DNA of 64,000 bases from Rickettsiales bacterium (GTDB lineage Bacteria > Pseudomonadota > Alphaproteobacteria > UBA8366): the NCBI GenBank assembly GCA_002724555.1, contig PBOZ01000030.1, positions 1-64,000 of the forward strand, written 5' to 3'. The first letter of the stretch is position 1. Each line of letters opens with the position of its first letter. The notes beneath the pieces were generated by a model. It was not told where the DNA came from, ran no database searches, and saw nothing but the letters and a program-made list of their open reading frames with translations. This document shows, piece after piece, positions 20,562-29,269 of this stretch. A program made the translations under genes and the position numbers.

Positions 20562-22109
20562 CTATCTTGTAGCCAATACGGCGATCTCACCAACGACCCG
20601 CACCCGAGCCCTGACAGCATTACCAGGCAGATATGCAAGAGGCAGGTCTTCAACGTCGACCACTTCAAGCGTCGAAGGGTCAGCGCCAGCAAAAATCGCT
20701 CTATCACGCGCCATACGCTCGGCTTCCAACAAAAGTTCGTCGCGGGGCACGTCCCGGAAAACATGGTCCACTTCTCCACTTACCTGCGCCATAGCTGCGC
20801 CTACAGCATTAGCGACACCATGGTGAGGCACGCAGACGACTTCTGAAATACCATTCATTTCTTCGGGTGCAAGGACTGCGCCGCCGCCGACCGTAAGAAG
20901 TGGCTGTAAATTAGCGTTCGGCTTCATGCGATCTACACTTTCGAATATGCGCCGCTCTACTTCTTCGATTGTATTCTGAACCAGTTCGTAATCCAAATGT
21001 CGCACCGCACGTCGGTCGCCAATCTCCGCCAGGCCGGCTGCCACGGCAATGTCCGTTAAAGTGATCGTATTCCCACCAAAGACGAGGGCTGCTTCAGTTA
21101 AATTATAACCAACGCTCGTAGGGCCAATTTGCCCCGTTTTAGCATTGACAATTGTGCCACCGCCAAGGGCGATTGACGTGACGTCCGGCATCCGGAAAAG
21201 GGTCCGCACACCTCCAATTTCAACAATATTGTTAGCCTCACGTGGAAACTTGCCAACAAGGCATCCGACATCACTTGTAGTACCACCAATATCGAGGACC
21301 ATCGCATTCTCAATACCAGCGAGGAACGCTGCACCCCGCATGCTATTAGTCGGGCCCGACGCAAAACTCAAAACTGGCTCACGCCGCGCAACATCGACGG
21401 AAGCAACCGTACCGTCATTCTGCGTGATGTAGAGTGGGGCTGTAAGCCCACACTCCTTAAGCGCGTCTTCAAAAGCCGAAATGGTGAGGTCGGCAAGATC
21501 GGCAAGGCTCGCATTCAAAAGGGTAACATTCTCCCGTTCGAGAAGGCCGATCCGGCCCAATTTGCTCGACAGAGTAATTCGCAGATTCGGCACTTCGCTC
21601 ATAAGAATTTCGGCAGCTCGTTCCTCGAATTCAGCAGTGAGGGGCGAGAAAACAGACGTAACACCGACCGCATCGATGCCATCGGCCCTTATACTTCGGG
21701 CCGCTTCCACGATGGCCTTTTCGTCAAGCGACACGATCGGCTGGCCATTGTATTCGTGCCCACCTTCAATCAAATACACACCACCATTAACAAGTGCTGC
21801 AAGGTCTTCCGGCCAATCAACCATCGGTCGTAAACTGGCGCAAGCCGGCAAACAAATGCGGAGTGCTGCCGCCCGGTTAAGATGACGACGTTGCACCACC
21901 GCATTGACAAAATGCGTCGTCCCAATCATCACGGCTACGACTTCCCTCACTTGATCGCCATGGGCTGCAACCAAGTCGCGCAGCGCTTTTGTGATCCCCG
22001 AGGTTACATCATCAGTTGTCGGTGTTTTCTTGCCGCCAAGCACCCTACTACCGTCGATCAATACCGCATCCGTATTAGTGCCGCCTACATCAATGCCGAT
22101 CCGGATCAT
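20562..22109 (-). CDS. Hydantoinase/oxoprolinase family protein (HyuA-like)
   Basis: A 515-residue member of the ATP-dependent hydantoinase A/5-oxoprolinase family. The N-terminal phosphate-binding motif IGIDVGGTNTDAV (residues 3-15) is clear. The central GTTHFVNAVVQRR and the second ATPase motif MVLDIGGTTSDVG (about residue 270) follow. These enzymes hydrolyse cyclic amides with ATP. Its start overlaps the end of the DUF917 gene by 4 bp (ATGA), a pairing common in this family. It is shorter than the roughly 690-residue HyuA proteins. Confidence 0.88.
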   Translation of the reverse strand: MIRIGIDVGGTNTDAVLIDGSRVLGGKKTPTTDDVTSGITKALRDLVAAHGDQVREVVAVMIGTTHFVNAVVQRRHLNRAAALRICLPACASLRPMVDWPEDLAALVNGGVYLIEGGHEYNGQPIVSLDEKAIVEAARSIRADGIDAVGVTSVFSPLTAEFEERAAEILMSEVPNLRITLSSKLGRIGLLERENVTLLNASLADLADLTISAFEDALKECGLTAPLYITQNDGTVASVDVARREPVLSFASGPTNSMRGAAFLAGIENAMVLDIGGTTSDVGCLVGKFPREANNIVEIGGVRTLFRMPDVTSIALGGGTIVNAKTGQIGPTSVGYNLTEAALVFGGNTITLTDIAVAAGLAEIGDRRAVRHLDYELVQNTIEEVERRIFESVDRMKPNANLQPLLTVGGGAVLAPEEMNGISEVVCVPHHGVANAVGAAMAQVSGEVDHVFRDVPRDELLLEAERMARDRAIFAGADPSTLEVVDVEDLPLAYLPGNAVRARVRVVGEIAVLATR

Positions 22110-23197
22110 GGCAATTGGCCATCAAAGACGGATTTAAACTCAAGATCAAAGCCGAAGGCGCGCGGGCCAACATTGGCGAGACCTTTCGGGCTAAGAAACA
22201 CATTCGGGCTTGGCAGCGCCAAAACGGTAACCCGTTGGCCATACCGGATCACATCGGTACCAATTCCATCGCCACTAACCCTGTCGACAACGCAGATTAG
22301 ATCCGGCGTCATCACGATAGGTTTGGCATCTCTGTAACCCACCGAAAACTCATTCTGGAAATGCACAGTGAACGTCTCGTTCACGTTACCATCAAGCCCT
22401 TCGATCCGCGCCTGGCCCCGCAGAAAACCTTCGGTCGCGCGCCGCTCTACATCGACGACCTTGCCATCAAACAGCCGAAGTCCGCCACCAATTTCAACGA
22501 TGGCTTCGACAGGGTCTGCGTGGACACGCCGCGCTTCCATCACGGCGACGCCCAGATCGATGGCTTTTGTCGTAGTGTAGTGGATTGCGTGATCTTTCAC
22601 TTCGCGCCCGGTACGCGGTGCCTTGCAGGTCGCAGCGATCGAGCCCACCTCGGCACAGGCCTTCCGGCTAATCCGTTCCATCCATTTCCAGCTGGCCGCT
22701 CGCGGAATAATTACTTCATTATCGCGGATATCAGCGAGCGCCAGCGGATAACATTGGAGACCCGCCACAGCGACGCTAGTCATCTGCGCTTCCGGATAAG
22801 CTCGGCCCATCGTGTCCGCATCAACTACAGGATAGCCGGTCAGCGCTGCCACCATCAGCGGGTGAACACCATTGCCACCCCCGATTTCAAGCGGCATCAC
22901 TGCATCAAACTTCCGTCCGAGGTAGGCCTCCATAGCGTGCAGGGGCTTTGTCGCAAATGCCGGGTCGGCCAACCGTTCTTGACCTACCAATGGTGCGCCC
23001 ATATTGGAGAGCACAGCTACCAGTGCACTGTCAGGCAAGCTCATCGGATCAATCAGTGTGACTTCGTGACCCTCCCTATAAAGCTCCCGCATATTGAGAA
23101 GCCGGTGGTACGGTGTCCCACCACCACCAGTACCAAGAATCCAAGCGCCCAACGCTAGCGCTTCGATATCGTCGGACGTGAGAATTCGGGGATACAC
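22106..23197 (-). CDS. DUF917 family protein
   Basis: A 363-residue protein with the N-terminal glycine-rich GAWILGTGGGGTPYH (about residues 17-31) and EIGGGNGVHPLM near residue 100, both typical of DUF917. The family is regularly encoded beside HyuA-like proteins and probably acts as a partner in ATP-dependent ring opening, but its biochemistry is not established. It is the first gene of the minus-strand pair and diverges from the Lin0512 genes, with 144 bp between. Confidence 0.85.
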   Translation of the reverse strand: MYPRILTSDDIEALALGAWILGTGGGGTPYHRLLNMRELYREGHEVTLIDPMSLPDSALVAVLSNMGAPLVGQERLADPAFATKPLHAMEAYLGRKFDAVMPLEIGGGNGVHPLMVAALTGYPVVDADTMGRAYPEAQMTSVAVAGLQCYPLALADIRDNEVIIPRAASWKWMERISRKACAEVGSIAATCKAPRTGREVKDHAIHYTTTKAIDLGVAVMEARRVHADPVEAIVEIGGGLRLFDGKVVDVERRATEGFLRGQARIEGLDGNVNETFTVHFQNEFSVGYRDAKPIVMTPDLICVVDRVSGDGIGTDVIRYGQRVTVLALPSPNVFLSPKGLANVGPRAFGFDLEFKSVFDGQLP

Positions 23198-23341
23198 AGA
23201 GGCCTCAAGCTGAAAGTAATACGAGTAATAATAGCGGGCACGGTCGTCGCTTCAAATCACGCGGCCAAAATCCGAAGATACCCTTGTCCTCGCTCTACCA
23301 AGGTCGACATCCTTAACGTTATAGAATGATGGAGATTATGG

Positions 23342-23692
23342 ATGGCTTGGACGAGGATGGTTATAGAGATCGGTATGGGAACCGATATTCGGGGTACCGA
23401 ACCCACAAAGGCAGCGGTGCGCGCATTGCGCGATGCGCTATGGCACAACTCGCTCAGCATAGCCAATGCCATTGGGCAGGATACCGACGCAATGAGGGTC
23501 GAGGTTAAAATTGGAGTCCCAAACCCGGAAAAAGTAGACGCCAAAAAGGTTATCGACATTCTGCCGCATGGAACGGGCACCTGCGAGGTGGTGGAAGGTG
23601 GCCTCAAAATTCCGAATGACACCGGCACCGATAATACACTAATCGCCCATGCCGCTGCTGTTGTCTATCTCGATCTGGCGGAGGGAGAATAG
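23342..23692 (+). CDS. Lin0512 family protein (first copy)
   Basis: A 116-residue protein of the Lin0512 family, recognised by the glycine-rich IEIGMGTDIRGTEPTKAA near residues 8-25 and the following helix with DALWHNSL. The biochemical role of the family is unknown. A GGAG site lies seven bases before the ATG. Two bases separate it from a second, divergent copy, so the two products may form a hetero-oligomer. It lies opposite the HyuA/DUF917 pair. Confidence 0.8.
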   Translation: MAWTRMVIEIGMGTDIRGTEPTKAAVRALRDALWHNSLSIANAIGQDTDAMRVEVKIGVPNPEKVDAKKVIDILPHGTGTCEVVEGGLKIPNDTGTDNTLIAHAAAVVYLDLAEGE

Positions 23693-23694
23693 TC

Positions 23695-24033
23695 ATGGCT
23701 TTACATCGTGCGATCCTAGAGATGGGCACCGGAAACGACCTCCATGGCGGAGACTACACGAAAGCGGCCATCCGCGCTGTAGAGGATGCATTGCATCACT
23801 CATCTCTGACCTTTATCCGCGCGCTTAACATCGATAAGGACACGCTGCAGGTCGACGTAACCATCGGCGTGCAGAAACCTGAAGAGGTTAATACCCAACA
23901 GGTGAAAGCCGCTCTCCCGGTCGGGAAAGTTTCCGTGCAAACCGTTAAAGGCGGGCTAGATGTAGAGGACGAGATCGCCGGCGACATTGTAGTAGTCGCC
24001 AGTGCCGCCATCGAAGTTCGTATAGAACGCTAG
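23695..24033 (+). CDS. Lin0512 family protein (second copy)
   Basis: A 112-residue paralogue of the preceding gene, with LEMGTGNDLHGGDYTKAA near the start and DALHHSSLTF after it. The C-terminal part aligns with the first copy (K-G-G-L-x-x and a final run of small hydrophobics), but the two are clearly diverged. The arrangement implies co-translation. Function unknown; the context suggests amide or cyclic-imide metabolism. Confidence 0.8.
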   Translation: MALHRAILEMGTGNDLHGGDYTKAAIRAVEDALHHSSLTFIRALNIDKDTLQVDVTIGVQKPEEVNTQQVKAALPVGKVSVQTVKGGLDVEDEIAGDIVVVASAAIEVRIER

Positions 24034-24106
24034 ACATTCACGTCCCGATTTTTGATTTTGGAAAAGCGGTCTAACTCTCTTTACAGCAAAATTCGCGGGG
24101 GGCGTC

Positions 24107-24808
24107 ATGACAACGTTTTTATTGATCCACGGATCCTTTCAAGGTGGCTGGATTTGGCGGCCAACAGCAGAGGCCTTGCGCGCGAAAGGCCATACGGTCT
24201 ACGCGCCCACAATGGAAGGCTGTGCCGAACGGAAGCATGCCCTTCGTGCCGGGCTCACCGTGACAAGTGCCGGGCAGGAGATGGCCGAATTACTACGCTA
24301 TGAGGACCTGAACGACATCGTCTTGGTCGGCACCAGTTCTGGCGGCATGATCGCGGCAAAGACGGCCGAGCTCGCAAAAAGCAGGATTAGCCGTCTCATC
24401 TTCGTCGACGCCCTAGTGCCGAAGTCGGGTGAAAGCACGAAGGACATCGTACAGCGCGGCAATGCCGATCCCTATGAAATGACGGAGTTTGCACGTGGGC
24501 CTACCCAGAATGACCTTGCAAACCGGCTTTTTGCAGAACTCGAGGGGACACAAAAGGATTGGACCCTGAAGCGTGCGACACCGCACCCAAACGGTTTATC
24601 GGACGTAACCCCTAATGAATTGAAAACGTTTTGGTCATATAACTGGCCAAACAGTGCCGTTATCTACTGTATCCACAGTGAAAACCCACCAGAGGACCAC
24701 CAACGCCGCACAGCAGAAGCCCTGAATGCCCAGTGGATCGAAATGGATGCGGGTCACTACCCAATGTTAACCCACGGCGAAGAACTGGCTAACCTTCTCG
24801 CCAGCTAA
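24107..24808 (+). CDS. Alpha/beta-hydrolase (hydroxynitrile lyase/salicylate esterase-like)
   Basis: A 233-residue hydrolase. The N-terminal FLLIHGSFQGGWIW (residues 4-17) provides the oxyanion-hole H-G-S. The nucleophile elbow is G-T-S-S-G near residue 75, FVDALVP follows, and the catalytic histidine is in DAGHYPML near the end. The layout and size match the plant-type HNL/MES-like subfamily also found in bacteria. It is 74 bp after the Lin0512 pair and 27 bp before a CoA transferase, so probably part of one operon. Confidence 0.83.
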   Translation: MTTFLLIHGSFQGGWIWRPTAEALRAKGHTVYAPTMEGCAERKHALRAGLTVTSAGQEMAELLRYEDLNDIVLVGTSSGGMIAAKTAELAKSRISRLIFVDALVPKSGESTKDIVQRGNADPYEMTEFARGPTQNDLANRLFAELEGTQKDWTLKRATPHPNGLSDVTPNELKTFWSYNWPNSAVIYCIHSENPPEDHQRRTAEALNAQWIEMDAGHYPMLTHGEELANLLAS

Positions 24809-24835
24809 TCAAAAGAGTTCAAAGAGGATAGCGCC

Positions 24836-26020
24836 ATGACGCTCGAACCCGCATCAACAGTATTATCAAAATACAAAGTCCTTGATCTCACGCGCGCGCG
24901 CGCTGGGCCAACGGCAGTCAAGCAACTGGCAGATTGGGGTGCTTCAGTTATCAAAATTGAATTACCTGACACCGGCGGGCCTTCTGATTTTGCGGAACGC
25001 CATTCCCCGGACTTTCAAAATCTGCATCGCAACAAGCGCTCGTTGTCACTTAATCTAAAGGAGCCAAAAGGCATTGAAATATTTAAGAAGTTAGCAGCAA
25101 ACGCAGACGTTATTATTGAAAATTACCGTCCGGAAGTTAAAAACCGGCTTGGGATTGATTACGATACAATTAAGGCGATTAACCCCCGCATCATCTACGG
25201 TAGCATTTCAGGTTTTGGCCAATCGGGACCCTACCGCGATAGACCCGGCGTCGATCCAATCATACAAGGGATGGGCGGCCATATGTGGGTCACAGGTGAA
25301 CCAGGACGCGGGCCAATGCGATCCGGAGCAGCGATCTCCGACGTCACGGCCGGCTTGCTGCTCGCCAACGGCGTTTGCATGGCGCTTATCGAACGTGAAA
25401 CGTCAGGCGAAGGCCAATGGGTCCACACGTCACTCATTGAAGCGATGATCTTTTTACTAGACTTCCAAGCCGCACGCTGGACCATGAAAAAGGAACTTCC
25501 CGGTCAGGTCGGCAATAACCATCCAACCAATTCTCCAATGGGCGTCTTCAAATCCTCAGACGGCTATTTCACGATCGCCCCAACACCAGGGATGTGGAAG
25601 AAATTTTGCACGGCTATCGGGCGCGAAGACCTGATCAACCACCCCGACTATGGAACCGCAACGGACCGCGCAAAAAACCGGGAAAACCTAAACGCTGAAA
25701 TTGATGCTGCAACTAGCCAAAAGAAATCGATGGATTGGATCGAAGTAATGAACGAGACCGGTGTGCCGTGCGGTCCAATCTATACATTGGCGGAAACGTT
25801 CGCTGACGCTCAGGTGCAGCATATTGGGATTGCGCAATCAGTACCCTCGGATTCACTTGGCGAAGTCACGCTGATCGGACAAGCCATACACATGAGCCGA
25901 ACACCGAACAGGCTTGTTGCCGGGACTGCCGAATGTGGCGCCCATACGAAAGAAATACTAACAGAACTCGGGTACGACGACGAGCAAGTTTCGAGCCTAC
26001 GAGACGCTGGCGTTGTATAG
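24836..26020 (+). CDS. CaiB/BaiF family (class III) CoA transferase
   Basis: A 394-residue enzyme that moves CoA between carboxylic acids. The family signature VLDLTRARAGP (about residues 14-24), the VIKIELPDTGGPSDF segment, RNKRSLSLNLKEPKG and the PYRDRPG loop are all visible. The usual catalytic Asp position is in the middle region after the GHMWVTG segment. The acyl substrate is unknown. Last gene of the operon; a strong terminator follows. Confidence 0.9.
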   Translation: MTLEPASTVLSKYKVLDLTRARAGPTAVKQLADWGASVIKIELPDTGGPSDFAERHSPDFQNLHRNKRSLSLNLKEPKGIEIFKKLAANADVIIENYRPEVKNRLGIDYDTIKAINPRIIYGSISGFGQSGPYRDRPGVDPIIQGMGGHMWVTGEPGRGPMRSGAAISDVTAGLLLANGVCMALIERETSGEGQWVHTSLIEAMIFLLDFQAARWTMKKELPGQVGNNHPTNSPMGVFKSSDGYFTIAPTPGMWKKFCTAIGREDLINHPDYGTATDRAKNRENLNAEIDAATSQKKSMDWIEVMNETGVPCGPIYTLAETFADAQVQHIGIAQSVPSDSLGEVTLIGQAIHMSRTPNRLVAGTAECGAHTKEILTELGYDDEQVSSLRDAGVV

Positions 26021-26038
26021 AACTATGCCCTCAAAAAG

Positions 26039-26078
26039 AAAAAGCCCCGCGTGAGAAATAACCACCCGGGGCTTTTTT
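26039..26078. terminator. Bidirectional rho-independent terminator
   Basis: AAAAAGCCCCG (26039-26049) pairs with CGGGGCTTTTT (26067-26077), with a 17-nt loop and T-runs on both strands. It lies between the convergent CoA transferase and cold-shock genes and should end both transcripts. Confidence 0.9.
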
Positions 26079-26094
26079 GTAACTTAGAACGTTT

Positions 26095-26304
26095 CTAGTC
26101 TGCGAGCTTCAAATTCTCTGCCGAAGACTTACCGTTGCGGCCCGGCTCCAAATCAAAAGAAACCTTCTGACCTTCATTTAATCCATTCAGGCCCGCACGC
26201 TCGACCGCTGATATGTGCACGAACGCGTCTTTGCCACCATCATCCGGCTCGATGAACCCATAACCTTTGGTCGGGTTGAACCACTTTACTGTACCAGTCG
26301 CCAT
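26095..26304 (-). CDS. Cold-shock protein (CspA family)
   Basis: A 69-residue single-stranded nucleic-acid-binding OB-fold protein. The start ATG is at 26304, giving [10 protein letters not shown]; a longer upstream frame is not needed. RNP1 reads KGYGFI (residues 16-21) and RNP2 DAFVHIS. The upstream 240 bp towards the next gene is long for such a small gene, as expected for a cold-shock 5' leader. Confidence 0.95.
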   Translation of the reverse strand: MATGTVKWFNPTKGYGFIEPDDGGKDAFVHISAVERAGLNGLNEGQKVSFDLEPGRNGKSSAENLKLAD

Positions 26305-26544
26305 AATCTTTACCTCTAACAATGTAAATTCCGGTCATGAGATCACTCTCATATTTCCGGCGTGCCAACGCTCACAATGTCAGGGGAAACCAAGCAAACC
26401 CAAGCATGGGTTATTAGATATCTCTAACCATCTGCGAAACGTATCGAGTCACTTATAACGCAAATGCCAAAAAATTCAAGGTATACACTTCATTGATTCT
26501 CACTTGGCTCATCGAACTGCTATTTAGAACCTTAGCACTGATAT
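26305..26544 (-). promoter_or_regulatory. Leader and promoter region of the cold-shock gene
   Basis: A 240-bp non-coding stretch separates the aconitase X small-subunit end from the cold-shock gene, both on the minus strand. Cold-shock genes often carry long structured leaders, and this is the only place for one. I cannot identify a consensus cold box or place the promoter. Confidence 0.3.
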
Positions 26545-26958
26545 TTAAGTGGAGTGCACTGATACCGACCCCTCAGCGGGATTGACTGTTACCCTATCGC
26601 CGGTATGAATTATTTGGGTGATGTCCATTTCAAAACGGTCAATCATCGGGAAATCAGCAAAGGCTGCGCCCTGTGCCATAATTGGGTTGGCGTAATTAAG
26701 CAAAAGCGCAAGCGGGGCCACACCTGTCTCCATCATCGCGCGAAGCATCCAAGCTGTTGCCACGCCGCCTTTTGCTATATTGAGCACCAACACCTTACCG
26801 TCATAACTCTGCCCATATAGCGCATGGCTTTCTCGTGAAAATGTGCCATTAATGCGATCTAAATCATATCGTGCACTAAAATTATCCTGCGCAACAAGCG
26901 CCTCGCCGGTCACGGTAGCACCTATGCCGATATGTCCCTTGATCACACGTACGCTCAT
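26545..26958 (-). CDS. Aconitase X small (swivel-domain) subunit
   Basis: A 137-residue protein (ATG at 26958) of the DUF126/AcnX swivel family. Characteristic are the early GHIGIGATVTGEALV and the middle KVLVLNIAKGGVATAWMLRAM. It forms one enzyme with the large subunit, whose stop overlaps its start by ATGA. Bacterial two-subunit AcnX enzymes include cis-3-hydroxy-L-proline dehydratase; archaeal relatives dehydrate phosphomevalonate. Confidence 0.88.
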   Translation of the reverse strand: MSVRVIKGHIGIGATVTGEALVAQDNFSARYDLDRINGTFSRESHALYGQSYDGKVLVLNIAKGGVATAWMLRAMMETGVAPLALLLNYANPIMAQGAAFADFPMIDRFEMDITQIIHTGDRVTVNPAEGSVSVHST

Positions 26959-28202
26959 TGGACGATTCTCCCTGCAACAGCAGATGCGACGCAATTCTCC
27001 ATAGAAGACAACACCGGTTCATAACCGTACCCACCAAGAATATTTACGATCTTAGCCGAATTACTCATCAGCCGCCGCCATCCGTTCGCTTCTCCAATCT
27101 CGCGCGCGTGCATATTATAAAAACAAACTCCTTCGAGAACGATACCGCCTGCATCCTCGATCTGAGCGGTGATACCCATCCTATCACAAGACTCCTTAAC
27201 CGCTGGCGCCGTGCAGGCAATCAATGCGACCTTCTCTGAGACACGCTGGTGATCAAGCAGATGGCCAAGCCGCCGCATCTCATCGAGAGACAGTTGCGGT
27301 GCTGCAAAAACCACGACATGAAGCACATCGTCGTTCGGTAAATATCTGCCGTAAAACCCTTTGACAGCTGCTTGATCCAACAAACGAGCGGTAGGCGGTG
27401 TACCGTCGACCACATCTCTTAAGTCTCGCGCCTCAGGCGTCACGCCAACCATATGAAATAGCGGTGTTGAGCCAAAAGATGCAAGTGCAGCGCCGAAATG
27501 TTTGAGTTCATCAGAAGTCGGCATCGATTCAATTCCATCAATTACCGGTACCTCCCAATAGGATTGCATCTCCCGTCCAACAAGGCCGCCAAGCACTCCC
27601 CAATCGCTGTATGTTGTTGGCTGTGCTGCAATCTGGAATAGCGTCGTACCGCGGCGGCACGCGTCGAGATGATATCCGTAGCGCGGCGTATGGCCCGTTA
27701 AGGCCGCCGCTAACGCAGACGGTCCCCCTTCAAAATTAGTACGCGCCCCGAGTACACTATTTGTATAAATGCTTGATCCTGTGTCACCGAAAGCAACATG
27801 CTCTCCAAAGACTGGCGGCATAAACACCTGATAGTTAATACAGGTATCGGTCATCATTACGTCGAGGAGACGGAGGGCGTTGACAGCACGCCGCTCAAGA
27901 CCAATAAACCGTTCATCATGCCGAATGCGCTTAAAAGAATTAAAATCAGCCCCACGCGGGTCGGTGACTGTCGGCACGCGGACGCAGCGGTCTTTTTTCG
28001 GATAGGACGCTGTTTCTTCTAAAAAACGCACACCGGCTTCACCCAAGGCCTCCGTATCCGCCATAATATGCACGTGTCCTATTTCGACCGTGTCCTCGGC
28101 ATCGAAGAAGCGACCGACCTGTAGCTGATGTTCCACCGCCTGGCGTCGTGGCTCGCCCATCTTTCCCGCCAACATTTCCTGTTCGATTTCGCTCAGTTTC
28201 AT
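26955..28202 (-). CDS. Aconitase X large (catalytic) subunit
   Basis: A 415-residue DUF521/AcnX catalytic subunit, probably with an iron-sulfur cluster. Recognisable segments are DTGSSIYTNSVLGARTNFEGG near residue 150, GHTPRYGYHLD and the C-terminal AKIVNILGGYG. The most likely reaction by family is dehydration of a hydroxy acid such as cis-3-hydroxyproline; no proline racemase or imine reductase is adjacent to confirm this. It diverges from the aldo/keto reductase gene. Confidence 0.88.
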   Translation of the reverse strand: MKLSEIEQEMLAGKMGEPRRQAVEHQLQVGRFFDAEDTVEIGHVHIMADTEALGEAGVRFLEETASYPKKDRCVRVPTVTDPRGADFNSFKRIRHDERFIGLERRAVNALRLLDVMMTDTCINYQVFMPPVFGEHVAFGDTGSSIYTNSVLGARTNFEGGPSALAAALTGHTPRYGYHLDACRRGTTLFQIAAQPTTYSDWGVLGGLVGREMQSYWEVPVIDGIESMPTSDELKHFGAALASFGSTPLFHMVGVTPEARDLRDVVDGTPPTARLLDQAAVKGFYGRYLPNDDVLHVVVFAAPQLSLDEMRRLGHLLDHQRVSEKVALIACTAPAVKESCDRMGITAQIEDAGGIVLEGVCFYNMHAREIGEANGWRRLMSNSAKIVNILGGYGYEPVLSSMENCVASAVAGRIVQ

Positions 28203-28264
28203 TCTATTTCCCGTTGAGTATTCAACCGCCCTCTGGGGCGAAAGACTATCCTATGGAGGACAGA

Positions 28265-29233
28265 ATGGAAACGCGACAACTCGGCCAACTATGGCCGGTT
28301 AGTGCGCTCTCTTTGGGTGGTGGTGGCATTGGGCAACTCTGGGGGAAAACGACCCGCGATGAATGCATTGCTACTGTTCAAAAAGCGATCGATCTCGGCA
28401 TTACACTTTTAGATATGGCGCCCAGCTACGGAAACGGCGAAGCGGAATTGGTTGTCGGTGCGGCATTCAATGGCAATCTGCCGGCCGGCGTTCGTGTTTC
28501 CACGAAACATAGGCTGGGCGAAACCAATCCAGACAAGATCGAACAGGATATCCGACGTGGGCTAACCGAAAGTTTAAAACGATTACGACTCGAGAGGGTC
28601 GATCTATTCTTCCTGCACTCGAACATCATTCCACACGACTTCGATGCCAGTGTCTACGTCACTCGCCCAGCGACGCGCTGGCGCGTTTATAAAGAACATT
28701 TCATCCCTACCTGCAAAAAACTGGTTGCCGAGGGCAAAATCGGAGCCTGGTCGATTACCGGCATCGGCGTTCCAGAGTGTCTAATCGCGGCTTTAGACCT
28801 TGATGATAAACCGGCCGCAGTTCAATGCATTGCCAATTTACTCGACTCGCCGGGGGACCTGAAATACTTCCCGGGGCCAAGCCGAGCACGTGAGATAATC
28901 AAGAAGACGAAATCAGTCGGGGCCGGCGTTCTTGGCATTCGGCCAGTCCAAGGTGGTGCTTTGACAGATGCGATCGACCGGGCATTGCCGGCGGAACATG
29001 GTGTTGTCACCGACTACGTCCTAGCAGCAGATTATCGTTTGCTCGCCAAGAAACTCGGCACAACACCGGCAGCTCTCGCGCATCGCTATGCACTTGCGAT
29101 GGAAGGCGTGGATACGGTTGTACTTGGGTGCAAGAATACAACGGAACTGCAAGAATGTGTCGCTGCAGCCACCCAAGGCCCGCTGGAACCGGAAATTATT
29201 GCACAAATTGATGCATCCATATCTCACACCTAA
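28265..29233 (+). CDS. Aldo/keto reductase
   Basis: A 322-residue NAD(P)H-dependent oxidoreductase of the AKR superfamily. I place the start at the ATG at 28265 because GGAGGA lies a few bases upstream; a start at 28253 would also be possible. The (beta/alpha)8 barrel shows DMAPSYGNGEAE, with catalytic Asp and Tyr near residue 45, and ERVDLFFLHS. The C-terminal LGCKNTTELQECV is typical. It resembles the galactose/fucose dehydrogenase-like branch. Substrate unknown. Confidence 0.87.
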   Translation: METRQLGQLWPVSALSLGGGGIGQLWGKTTRDECIATVQKAIDLGITLLDMAPSYGNGEAELVVGAAFNGNLPAGVRVSTKHRLGETNPDKIEQDIRRGLTESLKRLRLERVDLFFLHSNIIPHDFDASVYVTRPATRWRVYKEHFIPTCKKLVAEGKIGAWSITGIGVPECLIAALDLDDKPAAVQCIANLLDSPGDLKYFPGPSRAREIIKKTKSVGAGVLGIRPVQGGALTDAIDRALPAEHGVVTDYVLAADYRLLAKKLGTTPAALAHRYALAMEGVDTVVLGCKNTTELQECVAAATQGPLEPEIIAQIDASISHT

Positions 29234-29269
29234 AATCCCCCAGTTACCAATACCGAAAGGATTGCTTAG

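Noticed and set aside
22361-23158. 265-codon plus-strand frame
   Set aside because: Antisense to the DUF917 gene; rich in His, Arg and Cys as expected for a shadow frame.
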